Shown here one piece after another: positions 11,421-31,411 of a DNA stretch of 64,000 bases. Every line of letters starts with the position of its first letter. Position 1 is the stretch's first letter. The notes below the pieces were generated by a model. The model had not been told where the DNA came from and did not search any database. It was given only the letters and a program-made list of their open reading frames with translations. Location of the stretch: positions 2,445,673-2,509,672 of the forward strand of contig NC_061073.1 in NCBI RefSeq assembly GCF_021917145.1. The letters run 5' to 3'. The translations under genes were made by a program, and so were the position numbers. The DNA comes from Hypomesus transpacificus (taxonomy: Eukaryota > Chordata > Actinopteri > Osmeriformes > Osmeridae).

Positions 11421-13305
11421 GGCCGTTTTTTTTCTAGCGTGCCTCCTAGGCAAGACCAGGACATGATCATAATGTTTTATCACAAATATACATTTGATTA
11501 TGGACATATTTATTTAACTTGTGTATGTGGACATGTTTGAGTGGTATGTGAAGGACTGTTACGTGAATGTGAGTGAGAGTTTTTCCAATATCAGTTCTTC
11601 CACTGAACTGACAAGCTGACAAGAAACAAGACTATATTGGGGGTGTTTTTTTCATAACAATCTTGTTACTGTTTTATGAGATATACAATGTTATAGTATT
11701 TTAAATCTTATAGACAGTATATGATCTTCTTGTGCATCGATCGTATGCAGATGTCCTTGTTTACCACACGAGGGCACTGTAACACCGGGGGTGTTCAGGC
11801 CATACAGTCATCTCAGCCAAGGGAGATTCGGAACGTTTGCAGGTTTCCTTCCTTCCTCCCAGCTGCGATGTCAGGTCAGGTCATCTCATATTGCTCATTT
11901 GGTTTTAGGTGTACAACATCCTGTGTTTGTTTTGAACTGACAGAGGACAGCCAGTGTGTGTGAGAGACAGAAATAATGGTTTGCAAGAAAGCATTAAGAG
12001 AGAGAGAGCAAAAGATAGAGATAGAGAGATAGAGTCTGTGAGTTAGCATGCCTCTCTCCCCAAAACACAGCTTTGTTGAACCCCTCCCCCCTGCAATCCG
12101 GTCTTGTCAAAGGACAACATCACCATAGGTAATACCAAGTCATTAAACGCTGACTGTTGCTTCTCAAGGCCATTCCCAGGCATGACCCGCCCCCCTCTCC
12201 CAGCCAATGGGCTGATGGGGAAGCAGGTAGGGGGTAGAGGATAGGGGATGAGGAGGAGTCACGAGGCTAAGCCACGCCCTCCCCAGGCCCCAGACTCTTA
12301 CGATGCATTCCTGCCTGGTATCAAACAAAGCTGTCTCCTGATACGGATTTCAGATGTTGACAATAATGGACAACCGTGAAGCCTTTAGTTATATTGTTTG
12401 TGATCAAAATAAAATAACAACTGCTCGCTATGCATTTTCAATTTAATTTCACTCACTCATACACTGTATTCACACACGTTCATTCACACACACACACACA
12501 CACACTCACACACACACTCGTACTGATTTGTGGTTCTGTTGAGAAGCTTTTGGGGACCCTGCAGCCTCATCCTTGGGATGATGTCATCACATTGGAATGC
12601 TAGGCCACATACTGACTCAGGACAGGAAACTGGGTCCTTAACAGTAAAGAATCCTGCAGATCTCGACACACAGTTTAAGATTGAACTCTCTTTCCACTTT
12701 AACTAGTGGTAGGACCACAGTTAGGTCCACTCCACCAGAAAAACAGCCAGTAAACCGTAATCGTTAAGAGCGGCTAGTTTAGAGCTCATGACCTCTCTCC
12801 TGGTCCATCCTTCAGTTTTTTGACTTCCCTCCCCCGCCCTCCATAAGACATTGGCATCTGAGGCAATGTTAGAGAGCCAACTGTCACCCATCCCCCCAGC
12901 TCTCTCCCTGATTACTGCAGCAACTTCAACATTTTGAACACTGCAGACATACGTTTCTGGTATATTCTGGGCTGTGCTGGTCAGTTGTACAGTGGTCAGT
13001 TGGAGGGTAGTTAGTGGTTAAGTGGTGAATTGAAAGTGGTTATCGCTGTACTGGTGAGTGACAAGTGTTTGGTTGTGATTTGGAGGTTGGCCAAGGTTAT
13101 GCTGGCAAGTACATGTTTCTAACATCCTACAGGAGATTTTCTGTACTCTGTGTTGCCCAAGAAGATCCCATGTCCACATGGTAAACATCATAAACCCTCA
13201 TTATCTTGACTGTCCATGGTCATGTAACATACTGTACATTCTGAGAATATACACTTCTTGTAGATATGAATGACAACAAACACAAGTCATTATCTGTTGT
13301 TTCCT
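11421..13305 (+). other. Synaptotagmin 3' UTR and convergent intergenic region
   Basis: A possible poly(A) signal AATAAA is at 12408-12413. CA repeats lie near 12488-12520. No exon of any gene is recognised. The region lies between the synaptotagmin gene (+) and the convergent chka gene (-). Confidence 0.5.
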
Positions 13306-15555
13306 TTTATTAGTTGACCACAAATTACAGTAGATACTTGGTTTTTGTACAGTTTGCAAAAGCAACCTCCCTTTAGAAAACCACAAAGGTAGATGTTTTA
13401 TTTTTTATAATTATATTATGTTCTTTTTTTTCTTATTTGTGCAAAGCTAGATACCAGTCGGTCTGCAAGACAAATACTTTTTGCAAACTTCTTTTCAGTT
13501 CCATTGGTTAGTAGGATGTTGAAGACATAACATTGTCATTCACATGAGAAGAATTTAGCTTGGCTAGGTTGTTGTATAAACAACTGATTGTATCACTATA
13601 CAGGACAGCAGGTTAGCACAGCTGGAGACCTACAGTATACTGGCTTTAGAGTAACTATGCAAAACCTGATACCCCAGGTGTTTTGACACGTACATTGAAT
13701 TCACAGAAGATCTACAGCAGGGGAATGAGAGGTTTTGGTATTGACAGAAAATAAAATGTAGAGCATCACAGCTCTACGTGAATGGAATGGCATCGTCATG
13801 ATCACACAACTGTGACGTAGCGTGTGGAAACAGTGTTTTCTTATTAAGAAAAATACATATTCCATTCAAGGAAAAATGGAAGCACTTCATCCAATTGTAC
13901 TGTATTTACCGGGAATACTGGGTAAGTACTTGGTGTATATAAGTATTGTTTGCACTTTTAATACTGTATTTACGTTATGTGATGTGGTAAGTAGGAGTCA
14001 GTGGGAGTCAGATGGCTGAGCGGTGAGGGAGTCGGGCTAGTAATCAGAAGGTTGCCGGATCGATTCCTCGCCGTGCCAAATGACGTTGTGTCCTTGGGCA
14101 AGGCACTTCACCCTACTTGCCTCTGGGGGAATGTCCCTGTACTTACTGTAAGTCGCTCTGGATAAGAGCGTCTGTTAAATAACTAAATGTAAGTACTGCT
14201 TGTATTGTCTGTGTACTAGGTATTTATTAGATGTGTACTAGGCATGAACTAACTATATTGGTGAGCCTGTGTGGTAACAAGATGTAGTGGCCAAATACAA
14301 CCCTGTCCGTGGCAAACAATATATGTCAAAGAGTCAGTAAAAAGCTAGATCAGTCAGACAGTTTTGGTGAGACTGTCATTCACTGTCAAGTAAAAACCCA
14401 GTTGTCTCAGTATCTGACCAATAAAGTGCAACCAACAAACAGAGAATGTTTGTCAATGTTTCATAAAAAAACACAAAGTGGAAAGGAAAGTTCTGCTGCC
14501 ATGGTAACCACCAATGACAGGCGAGAAAGAGGTTAATTAGATAAAACAATAACATCAACATTACTGTCAACAGTGACACTGTCTGTTAACAGAGAAATAC
14601 AAAAATGTAATATGCATTCAACAGAACTAGCAATCACAGTCTAAGTTACAAATTACAAAAACGAAAAGTTAGCAATAAGTAAGTTAAATTAGACAGTCAA
14701 ATCCAGTTCTGAAGATTAATAAACAATCAAATCGTTTCTAGATGAAGGTTTAAAACCCTCTAAATGATTTGTTTTTGTCATAATCATTATCAGTTCACAG
14801 TTTACCCTCCCCCTGCTTTCCTCAGCTGCACACAATGTCACAATATGTCAGAACGAAACACAGCAGCCAATTACAAACGCCTTTAATGACATTTGGGGCG
14901 AACTGTCGCTTTAAAGGTCAGCTACCATTGTATGTGTTTATCATGTTGTATTTACACTTCATATTAACGAGACATTGGGAAATCGCCGTTTACATTTTCA
15001 AGCTGACCCTGCTGCACTATGACCACTGGTGGGAGTGAGAGTGATGAGTTAGACAGAAAGTCTGAATGGACTCTTAACGTCATCAGCAGAAGCTGGACCT
15101 TGGTCACATGTCGATGAGTCATACAGTAGATAACAAGGGAGGTCAGCAGGGGGGGTCCAGTTATTTTCCACTTATAGAAGAGGGTTTTTTTTCCATTAGG
15201 GAATGATGCATGGATACATTGATACAATGTTACCTTTCCAAAATAAGGATCTACTCTGGGGGAACGTACAGGAAATCTGAGGGTTTTAACCCCTTTACTT
15301 CCTTCTCACGATCTTCCCGCAAAGATTTTTATTTTTTCACTCGCGACTACGGGGGAGGGGGGGGGGGGACCATGACAACAACGGGAGGATGGAATGAAAG
15401 GCAAATGCTTAATAGCGTGTACACTAAGCAGTAATGCATACTGAAACTTCCCTTGGGATGGGTCCCACAGGGGCAAGACTGAAGGCCCCATAACAGCCTT
15501 GTCATGCACTCTGACTGGCTGGGTTAAAGTGCAGAGGTTGTGTGGCTCCTCCCCT
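13306..15555 (-). other. Presumed long 3' UTR of chka
   Basis: AT-rich sequence without a coding exon between the chka stop (15556-15558) and a minus-strand AATAAA at 13306-13311. A SINE copy (14012-14195) and a G-rich tract near 15353-15370 lie inside. The UTR extent is an inference from the poly(A) signal only. Confidence 0.4.
14012..14195 (+). mobile_element. tRNA-derived fish SINE
   Basis: The tRNA-like head carries an A box (TGGCTGAGCGGTGAGGG) and a B box (GGATCGATTCC). The conserved teleost body has CCTTGGGCAAGGCACTTCACC, and the tail has CGCTCTGGATAAGAGCGTCT. A second copy in the opposite direction is at 26228-26384. Confidence 0.85.
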
Positions 15556-23077
<7,522 letters not shown>

Positions 23078-24367
23078 ATTGATAGGAAACTGTAGCCAAC
23101 AGCTCAAATAAATATTTATGCAAATATAAGGGTCTCTTCAGGGTAAACGCCGCTGTATAAAATATATTTATTTGCGCTTCTACTATTTAGGAACACCAAT
23201 AATCTTGAGTGAATTTTTTTAACTAAGAAATAGTTTATTTCCAATGCAGTTTGCTGTGAAGTCGTAGGTCTGTTCACCGTGTTTGAATGAATCGACTGAA
23301 GCTCTTTCCTTGCTGCGCCACAAGATACAGAGGCGTTTGCTAAATGCGTCACTGTATTATATTCCCCCTATTGGTTGGCTCAGACACAACCCTTCCAAGG
23401 ACCAAAACAAAAGATGTGTAAAATGATTCACGGCATTGGTATGATCCCATTAAATGCCTCTCCACCCAATGAGTGAATGAGATCCGTATACATACTTAAC
23501 CGCTTCGTCATAAACAACCCACATCGGATGCGCGAAATATAAAATACATTCTAGACAAATGTATAATAGGCCTACACAACTGATGACCTAATTTCTCAGA
23601 CCACCATCGAACCTCGCTTAATCGACACGTAGGGCACGATTACAGCACAGCTCAAACAGATGTTTGACATCTAGACGTCAAACTCAGGCTACTAAGAATA
23701 CGATTTTCTACAAGGACATTGTTCTAATAAGACCGTCCATAGAGAGGAAAATTTCAGCATCTGGCCATTTTCGGTCGGGAGACTTCACTGTAGTAAACAA
23801 CAGCGCCACCTTCTGGACACTCGGAAGTTAATATTTCCCACTTGTTTGATTAAGCCCACTTTCGAAAATACACACCCACGCATCCCGTTATCTACGGGGT
23901 CCGTGTATGGTCCATCCGTGTACCTGGTGGGTCCGTGTAGCCTACCTAGTGGCCGTTGTTTTTTCTATTTTGCAACCCGTGTTGACAAACGCAATATAGG
24001 GCCGTAATGTCGTTTTGTCACTTTAGCAGGCTAGTAACTCAAAGACACGTACAACGGCTTGTTTTTGGTTGTTTCCTTTTGGAATAATGAAATAACCATA
24101 TAACAAAAATGGTATAGCGAACCATTAATCGTTGTTTTGATTATTTCACATGCTTTATGCTGGTATCTGCCTGCAAAAAAAAATCAAAAATAGGCTCGTA
24201 GTATCGTTTTGTCCATTTTGGATGTCAGAACCAGATTACGGGGAAATGCTTGGTTTTCGTTGTTTTGTTTTATTTTGAAATACCGGAATAACCAAATAAC
24301 ACAAATGGCGAGCCATTTACTTGTTTGTTTGATTGGCCGTATTACTGGCACGAGTAAAAAAGAGAGA

Positions 24368-24418
24368 GAGGGGGGAGGGGGGGGGGGGGGAGGGGGGGGG
24401 GGGGGGAGGGGGGGGGTA
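24368..24418. repeat. Poly-G tract
   Basis: About 50 bp nearly pure G on the plus strand, broken by a few A; a G-quadruplex-prone run. Gly- or Pro-rich ORFs across it are not genes. Confidence 0.9.
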
Positions 24419-24419
24419 G

Positions 24420-24540
24420 ATGTGCAATGATTGGAGGTGTTATTATTTCCGAACACCAGATGGCAGCAACGACTATTTTATTTTTTTTACCTGTGAACTG
24501 TAATGTCTACTATCTTGACAACACAGCAGAACGTTCTTTA
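24420..24540. repeat. Dispersed repeat shared with 54665-54775
   Basis: GTGCAATGATTGGAGGT, CCGAACACCAGA(T/G)GGCA and ATCTTGACAACACAGCAG recur near 54665-54775 in the same order and orientation. No coding content; family unknown. Confidence 0.6.
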
Positions 24541-25983
24541 GTAGAAGACACACACCAAGCTGAATGCACATGTTGACCAATTTTTTGTAGTTGCTCCTTA
24601 GTTAATAAACAATGATCTTTGATGAAGCCAAGCCTAATATATATTTAAAAATTACAAGACGGGGCTCCAGTGTATGTTCAAACAAGGCCAAAAGTGCCAA
24701 AGGCTGCTATATACGATATCAGTTGAAAAACACAATCACACCCGTCAAAGTACCCCCCCCCCCCTCCCAAATAAACCCTGGAATTAAAAAAAAGATGGCA
24801 ATAAATATATAAATATAGCATCATATAATATATAGCTGAATCAATTCACCTACATCAATAAATAAATACATTTTTTTATTTCAAAATGACGTTTTTGCAA
24901 AGACAACATTTATTTATTTTTGGAGACTTTTATTTCCAAAACCACATATATTTCCAAACATCACATGAGAAGACTTTGTGATCAATGTCTGTTCTGTAGA
25001 GCATTTATCCGCCCAAGTACCTCTACAAACTCTTCAATGTGTGCCAAAATGATATCCCCTAACAAGCCATGCTGACCAATTTGATTAAGTAAGGCCAGCA
25101 CTACTTATGTCTTCCATAATCTCTCGAATCTAAGTGTCCCTGTCTTCCTACGATCTTGTGCAGATGCTTTGGTCTGAAGATAACCACGCCCTTTTCGCTG
25201 GCACGTTGGATTAGAAATAGATACAGCACAGAAATAAATGTGGTGTTCGCAGGGGCGGATCTAGAGATTTTCATTCGGGGTGGCAATGGGGTGGCAGGAG
25301 GAAGTTATTGGGTGGCGTCCTGGAGGCAAATCAAAACCCAAAGTAGGGGGGTACAGTAGCCTGGCTGCCAGCCCAATTTATCCCCGCCCACAAAAAAAAA
25401 TGGTCGGGAAGTTGGGTCTGGAGGGGCTCGATTGCGAAAAACTATATCTGAACAGGAGCTGTTCGGACCAATTAAATTGTCAGGGCGGGCTTTATACGAT
25501 GATGGACAGATGATCAACAGTAAGTAATCAACAACGTCACCAAAGAGCGCTTGGGTTGAAGTTGTTTTCAACAAACAACATATTACATTGCTCTGATTGG
25601 TTGTAGGTCTATCCAATTGAGCGAAGAGGCATTTGTTTTACGAGCTCGGTTGACACACGCCCCATAGTCACAGCCCCATAGTCACAGCCCAACGGAGAGT
25701 TTTCAGACTCATATTTTGACTAGAATTATGAGTATGACAACCTCAGGCTTGGGATACAGTACTCCCTATGGTAAATGATTAGGTTATAACATTGTAGTTT
25801 AAATTAAACAGTAACATTAATATTATTTATTGAAAGTTATGTAATGTACAAATAACATTTTTCCATGGGAAGATTGAGGTTCATGTTGTGTAATTGTAAC
25901 TGTTTTAACTAGATGCTCTTACCGCCACTGGGTGTTCGGAAACATATTTGGCGTTAGGAAATAAAAGTCTCAAAAAAATAAAT

Positions 25984-26097
25984 ACCGTATTTCTTCGATT
26001 AAACGCTGCGGCGTTTATTACACAATGTAAATTTTTGGTGCCGCGTTTATTCGAGGGTGGTGTTTATTTGAGGGCGGCGTTTAATCGAAGAAACACG
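25984..26097. mobile_element. Small hairpin MITE
   Basis: Ends CCGTATTTCTTCGATTAAACGC and GCGTTTAATCGAAGAAACACG are inverted complements around a core of GCGTTTATTCGAGGG-like units. It can fold almost end to end; about 114 bp. Confidence 0.75.
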
Positions 26098-26227
26098 CTA
26101 TCCGTAGGTTATAGAGAGGAGTTGTACACCTCTCTTTGGTTTTGCAAGCCTTCAAATGTGGCCATCCCTTTCCCGGTTGCAAAGGCATGTTCCAAAACCT
26201 TAGCCAGTCTAGGCCTACATGTATTTA

Positions 26228-26384
26228 AAAAAAAAGCTGACGCTCTTATCCAGAGCAACTTGCAGTAAGTAGGGGGACATTCTCCCCGAGGCAAGTAGGG
26301 TGAATTGCCTTGCCCAAGGACACAACATAATTTTTCACGGCCAGGAATCGAACTGGCAACTTTATGATTAATAGTCCGATATAT
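26228..26384 (-). mobile_element. tRNA-derived fish SINE, inverted copy
   Basis: The reverse complement matches the SINE at 14012-14195: tail GACGCTCTTATCCAGAGCAA, body GCCTTGCCCAAGGACACAAC, B box read from GGAATCGAAC. Confidence 0.8.
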
Positions 26385-27561
26385 AGCATATACTTCCACT
26401 AAAACAAGGTCAATAAATGTTATGAATATAAAATAGCATATGATAACATATTTTTGACATCGAAACATTTGTCACATAACCTTTATTTATCACCTTAACT
26501 TTATAATATTTTGAAACTTTTTTACTTAATTTAAGATCCGTATATGTTTATTGTCTGCACCTTCCTGACACAGTAAATTCCGTGTTTGTGTAACATATAT
26601 GGCGAATAAACCGAATTCTGCTTCTGAAACGAGGAAACAAGAGGGCTGAAATGGAATTCAACCAGAGAATGTGTCTGATATCCGTAGACGGGCTCGGGTT
26701 CGATTCAACCTTACGGCAACGCGCTCTTTGATGATGTCATCAGCAAAACACAACAACATAACTGTTTTGTCGGCTTGCTATGTGGCCTAGCTATCCTGCT
26801 AGTTAGATTGCTAACTGTCTTAAACCAAAAATATTGGTATACGTAAGTTACACGATACAGTATTTTACGAATCTTCTAAATGAATCTTCTAAATTGCTAA
26901 CGCTAATCATAAATGACTAAATTCTAGCTACGTTACGCTGGCGTCCAGCAAACAAACTGGTTTAACGCGTTGGCTACAGTAGACTAGCTTGCTTGCTATG
27001 TCTGCTAGTGTCGCATACTAGCTAATATTGTTAATAAGAAACATCACACGGCACACGTTTACCCAGCTTGTTAGATACGTTTGCTGGAAAAGTGTCTTTA
27101 AGTTTATGGCAAAGCAATCTTCCGTACCCAGCCAACCATCACAGTGCAAACTTAAAGCTCTACCTTGTTTTCGGTTCTCACTCATATTATAAAAATCAAG
27201 ATGGCAGGTATGTAACTTGTTAACATGTTTGCTTCAGTGCGATATAAAACATATGTAAATCAGTTCATTTAGAAAGTATTTCATGTGTAGCTCTGAGTTG
27301 AATTAGTACTAATTAGTGAGCTACACGGCGTTTTCTCCTCACTGGCCCTTTCTGTACAAAAATCATGAAGGTAAATGAGACTGTGGTACTTGTGTACGAT
27401 ATAGTATGCTGTGAATGTAATGTTACCGTAACGCTTTGTGTCTGTCTTCCTTAGCTCTGTTTAGATACTAAAGAATAAGGATACTCATCATTCTCATTTT
27501 CAGGCCTTTGGGAACCACCTCTAGAAGATGAGAGTTGAGATATTGAGGAAATTGAGCACCA

Positions 27562-29189
27562 ATGAACCTCATGTCTCCCAGGAAGAGGCCTCTGGTCCCG
27601 GTCAGTTCCAGGCGGAGGGCCAAAGCAGAAGAAGACTTCTTCCCTTTCAATCTGCTGCCCGTGGAGTGTCAGCTCCACGTGTTGTCCTTCCTCGGCGAGG
27701 TAGATAAGTGTAACTCGGCGTTAGTGTGCTCCAGCTGGAGTTGCCTGGTACGTTCATCGAAGTTGTGGCGGGTTGCCGACTTCTCCCGCCGCGGGGTGTT
27801 CCACCTGGGCCATGAAGGACTGCTGGTGTCCAACCGAGAGTTTGAACGCTGGAAAAACTGGGTGTGTACCGTAACATTTCTTTTGACAGTTTACACGCAT
27901 ACTGAAGCAGTATCACACGTTTCATCAGCCGTGCTGATATTCAGCAATAACGCACAACTTCGAGTGTGATATTGCTTTTAAACAGCAGTTCCACAAGAGC
28001 CATTATGAAAAAATTGAGACAGATTATAATTATAACAGATTATGATTTGTTTGTTTATTCCATCGTTTATTTTGCTCCTCTTACTCTAAATAGTTTCGCA
28101 ACTGGACTGTTGCCAAGCAACACATTTTCCTAGACACTACTAGCGACTAACTTTCGTTAATGTATACCGAGTGATCCATGTTTAGTTAGAAGTTCCAGTG
28201 CATATCCAAAGCTCCAGTGTTATTACTAAATACCATGAACGCCTCTTTTTCAATCAAATTACTTGGACGGAACTAGCTGTTCCATAAAGTAAAAAGGAGA
28301 CAACATAAGAGAAGGGAGGCACAACATATTTGACATTAGCAAATTTGTATTCATTTTTCAGGTGCACCACTACACACACCACCTCATTTCCCGTAGAGCC
28401 AGCCTGCTCACCCTCAAAGCCAGCTTTGATCTTGGGGACCAGTGCAATAACTGGGGGCAGCTGCTCTGCCGCCTGTTGGATAATGTCCACTGCAGAGACC
28501 TCAGCCACCTGGACCTGAACTGGACCTTCACGCTGCTTGTTCCACTGGACCTGCGTGTCCACTCCAGCTCTCACCAGGACAGCATCACCAAGATGGAGCA
28601 GGTCTCCAAGTTCCAGGAGCTTCTCGCAAAGCTGACCCACAGCTGCCCTCGTATCTCCAAGCTGCGCCTGCACTTTGACTGGTCCGAGAACTCTGTGCTC
28701 CTGCTCTCCCAGTTCCAGCAGCTGCGCGTCCTCGAGCTCAAGTACTTCTGGGTCTTCAGAGGCGTGAGCCCTGGCACCCTGCACACCCTCACCAAGTCCC
28801 TGCCCAACCTCAAGTCGCTGACCTTGCACATCTTGGTGCCCTTGAGGAACCTGGGCATCTCCTACACCCTGGAGTCAGACTCCCTGGAGTTCCTGGATGT
28901 GTCCCCCAGCCGGGGCCTGGTCTTCTCCCGTCTCCAGCTGCCGGCTCTTCGGGAGCTGAGGGCCAAGAAGATTGTCCGCGGCATCACCCTGGACCGGAGG
29001 ACTCGGCTGCGCATCCAGAGCCGGTGGCCCTGCCTCCACCAGGTGCTCCGGGAGGGCACCCCACGGCTGCAGGCGCTCAACAACGAGAGGCTGATTCCCA
29101 CCTGGAGGGATGAAGGCTACAGAGAGCTGTCGTCCATTTTGCATCAGTCCTGCTACTGTCTACAGCACCTGGACAGCTGGCTGTGGTAA
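27562..29189 (+). CDS. F-box protein, probable SCF substrate adaptor
   Basis: Two coding exons, 27562-27861 and 28362-29189 (stop TAA 29187-29189), joined in phase 0, give 375 aa. An F-box lies at about residues 27-70 (FNLLPVECQLHVLSFLGEVD, then CSSWSCLVRSSKLWR), the SKP1-binding helix bundle. The rest has leucine-rich, LRR-like strands (LRVLELKYFWVF, LPNLKSLTLHIL, SLEFLDVSP), as in FBXO/FBXL adaptors of cullin-1 ubiquitin ligases. It ends CLQHLDSWLW. The start is the first ATG after an acceptor at 27504; a second ATG three codons later is also possible. I do not recognise the orthologue, so no symbol is given. AATAAA at 29914-29919 is a plausible poly(A) signal. Confidence 0.85.
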
Positions 29190-31403
29190 AATTGTCACAC
29201 CTGGACTTCTCTGGTGGTTTACTTGGCCAAAGTTTACCACTGTTTTTGGTAAACCAAAGGACGTTATTGAAAACTTATTAAGCTAGTTGGGGTGTAATAG
29301 CTCTTTGTCATCTGTCTAAACTAGCAGAGGTATAGCTGATAACAAACCAGTCAGGTAAAGGGTTGAAACTGTATTAATTAACATGGCAAGTTTTTTGACA
29401 TGCCGCTAGCCACCCTGCTAGGATGGTTAAGCTGAGAAAAGTCAGGAATGCTGGCCTAATCAGGGATCACGCCAGTCTTGGCCTCTTAGAAAACATTCCT
29501 TCACCCTTCCTTTGATCAAAGTTATGGGGGTGTTAGTCACTCATCAGTCTTTACTTTTATAGAAGACTTTTGTACAGAAATGATTAGACAACTTACTGTG
29601 ATGCCTGAGTCCTTCCAAGGGTCCGTTCATTTCTAGCCAAAATTATTTCACTCACAGGAGTGAAGAGAAGTTGCTTGAGCTGAAATTCTGTTGAGTGGTT
29701 AGTCCTGAGATGGTGTTTTACAGCTGGTCTCACTTACAACAACCAGGATGAAGGGCTTAATGTCAAATGTTGGTCTTGTTGTTAGAATTGATGGGTGAGA
29801 CCTTTTAAGGTGACTTGGCATTATATTTATAGCTAGTGGAAATTATGCTTTAATTACAAGCTTGTTTACTTTCTTAATGTTTTAACATTCCAGTAATAGG
29901 AATTTTATAATGGAATAAACACAGAAATGTGTTGAATGCCATTTGTGTAATACAATATAGCGTAAACGTGAGGTGTGGAACCTGTAATGTGAGATATTGC
30001 CGCGAATCTCATGCTGGTCAATGATTAGCCGTAAATTATGAAATTGTAAATTTCCATTCGAAAACCTCTTCAAGTAGTCTTGGTTGTTGTATCTGAGTCC
30101 TAATCAGAATGAAGGAGTTTGATGGACCACATTTGTCTGCTGGGACATCACTTTGCACTGCTGGAAATACTTTCATCAGCCATGTTGTTTCACTCGGTGA
30201 TAGGCAGCCACTCAATTTTTTTAATTTTCTTTTAAAATATTTTCTTAGGAAATACAGTTTTGGTGTTTACGGAGACTCTGTGTGTATGTGTGTACCCCCT
30301 GTAAATCTACAATGTTGCAGTGCCCATTTGAATCAGTAGAGGTCATAGCCCTCTGCTTGTCGCCTTCTGGCCTTGATGATTTATTCCAAACATTGTTAGA
30401 CCGCACATACCTGTATAACTTGCCTGTATTTTTTAATTGCACTAGTAAAACATAATCTAGACTCATGAATTTCAGGATGTGTGTGATTATTTCTGTCATT
30501 ATCATTGATGACAAGTCTCCAAACCACTTTAGGGATACTGTGTGTAGTTGATATTAGATGTGCAAATACTGTAAATAGTCTAACCCTGTCTAATGTGTCC
30601 TCACCTGACACCTTGGTCTGAAAGTTTGGGGTCTTATCCACAGACTTGCACACAAACCCTGTATTCCACATTGCTTCCTGCAGAACCACTTTTCCTAAAA
30701 GCTTTGTTTGTTTCATTTGGTTGTTTTCTCGTTTTCTCTCGATGAAAGGACTAAGCGGTGAGTGATTGTGTGCCAGCCCGCTGTCCTTCCTGAAATACAC
30801 TCCTCCAACACCTGCTCCTCGTTTACTGGAGCTCTGTATTCACTTCTGCTTCCTGGGAAACATCACAGACCAAACTGACACATTCACGTTCTGACCATTA
30901 AATCCACAGCTTCCCCAAGGGGATGAATATAGTCTTACCATTCATCCATCTACTTGGTAGGCAAGACAAAACATGAGCTCATGAGAATGGCTCAAAGCAG
31001 ATTTTTTTCTTCTTCTTTGAGCTATAATTACATAGTAGATATTCCACACACAGGTGTTCTGTAGTGAGATAAGGATTCCACTGTAATGTGTGATTCTATA
31101 GGTGTGTAAAATTCCAAAGCAGGTGTGAGGTTTCAACAAGTGTGTGAAGGTTCTGCAAACATGCATGTCTGTAATGAGATGTGTAAAGTTGATGTGAATG
31201 TATAGATTTGCGTGTAAACTCTGTAGCAAACAACATGTGGGTTCTACTGAGAGGTGTGTGAAGGTTAGGTCACATAGTTTGGTGTGTGAGAACCGTACCT
31301 TCTGGTTGATCAATTCTCCCAAGGTTCTGAGAGCCCAGCGGTGAATGGAGGAAAGCCTAAACACAACCAGATGTTTTACAGTGTCTAGGTGAAGGAACAT
31401 CGT
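29190..31403. other. F-box gene 3' UTR and gap to anpep
   Basis: 3' UTR with a possible poly(A) signal at 29914-29919, then AT-rich sequence. At 31050-31300 there are degenerate AGGTGTGTGAAGGTT-like repeats. These keep a minus-strand frame open, but it has no recognisable domain. Nothing else is seen. Confidence 0.45.
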
Positions 31404-31411
31404 CCTCCCTC

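Larger units (their letters stand above)
23078..27561. other. Divergent intergenic region, chka to F-box gene
   Basis: Holds both presumptive promoters, a G-homopolymer tract (24368-24418), a hairpin MITE, a SINE and other decayed repeats. CAGGGGCGGATCTAG at 25251 looks like a hAT terminus, but no partner end is seen. A noncoding first exon of the F-box gene is likely near 27000-27200, because an acceptor (TTTTCAG) stands at 27498-27504. No protein-coding exon is recognised. Confidence 0.5.

Noticed and set aside
24184-24456. Proline- or glycine-rich ORFs
   Set aside because: Caused by the G-homopolymer run; no domain or splice context.
28254-29144. Minus-strand ORFs (up to 191 codons) over the F-box second exon
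   Set aside because: Antisense shadows of the LRR-like coding exon.
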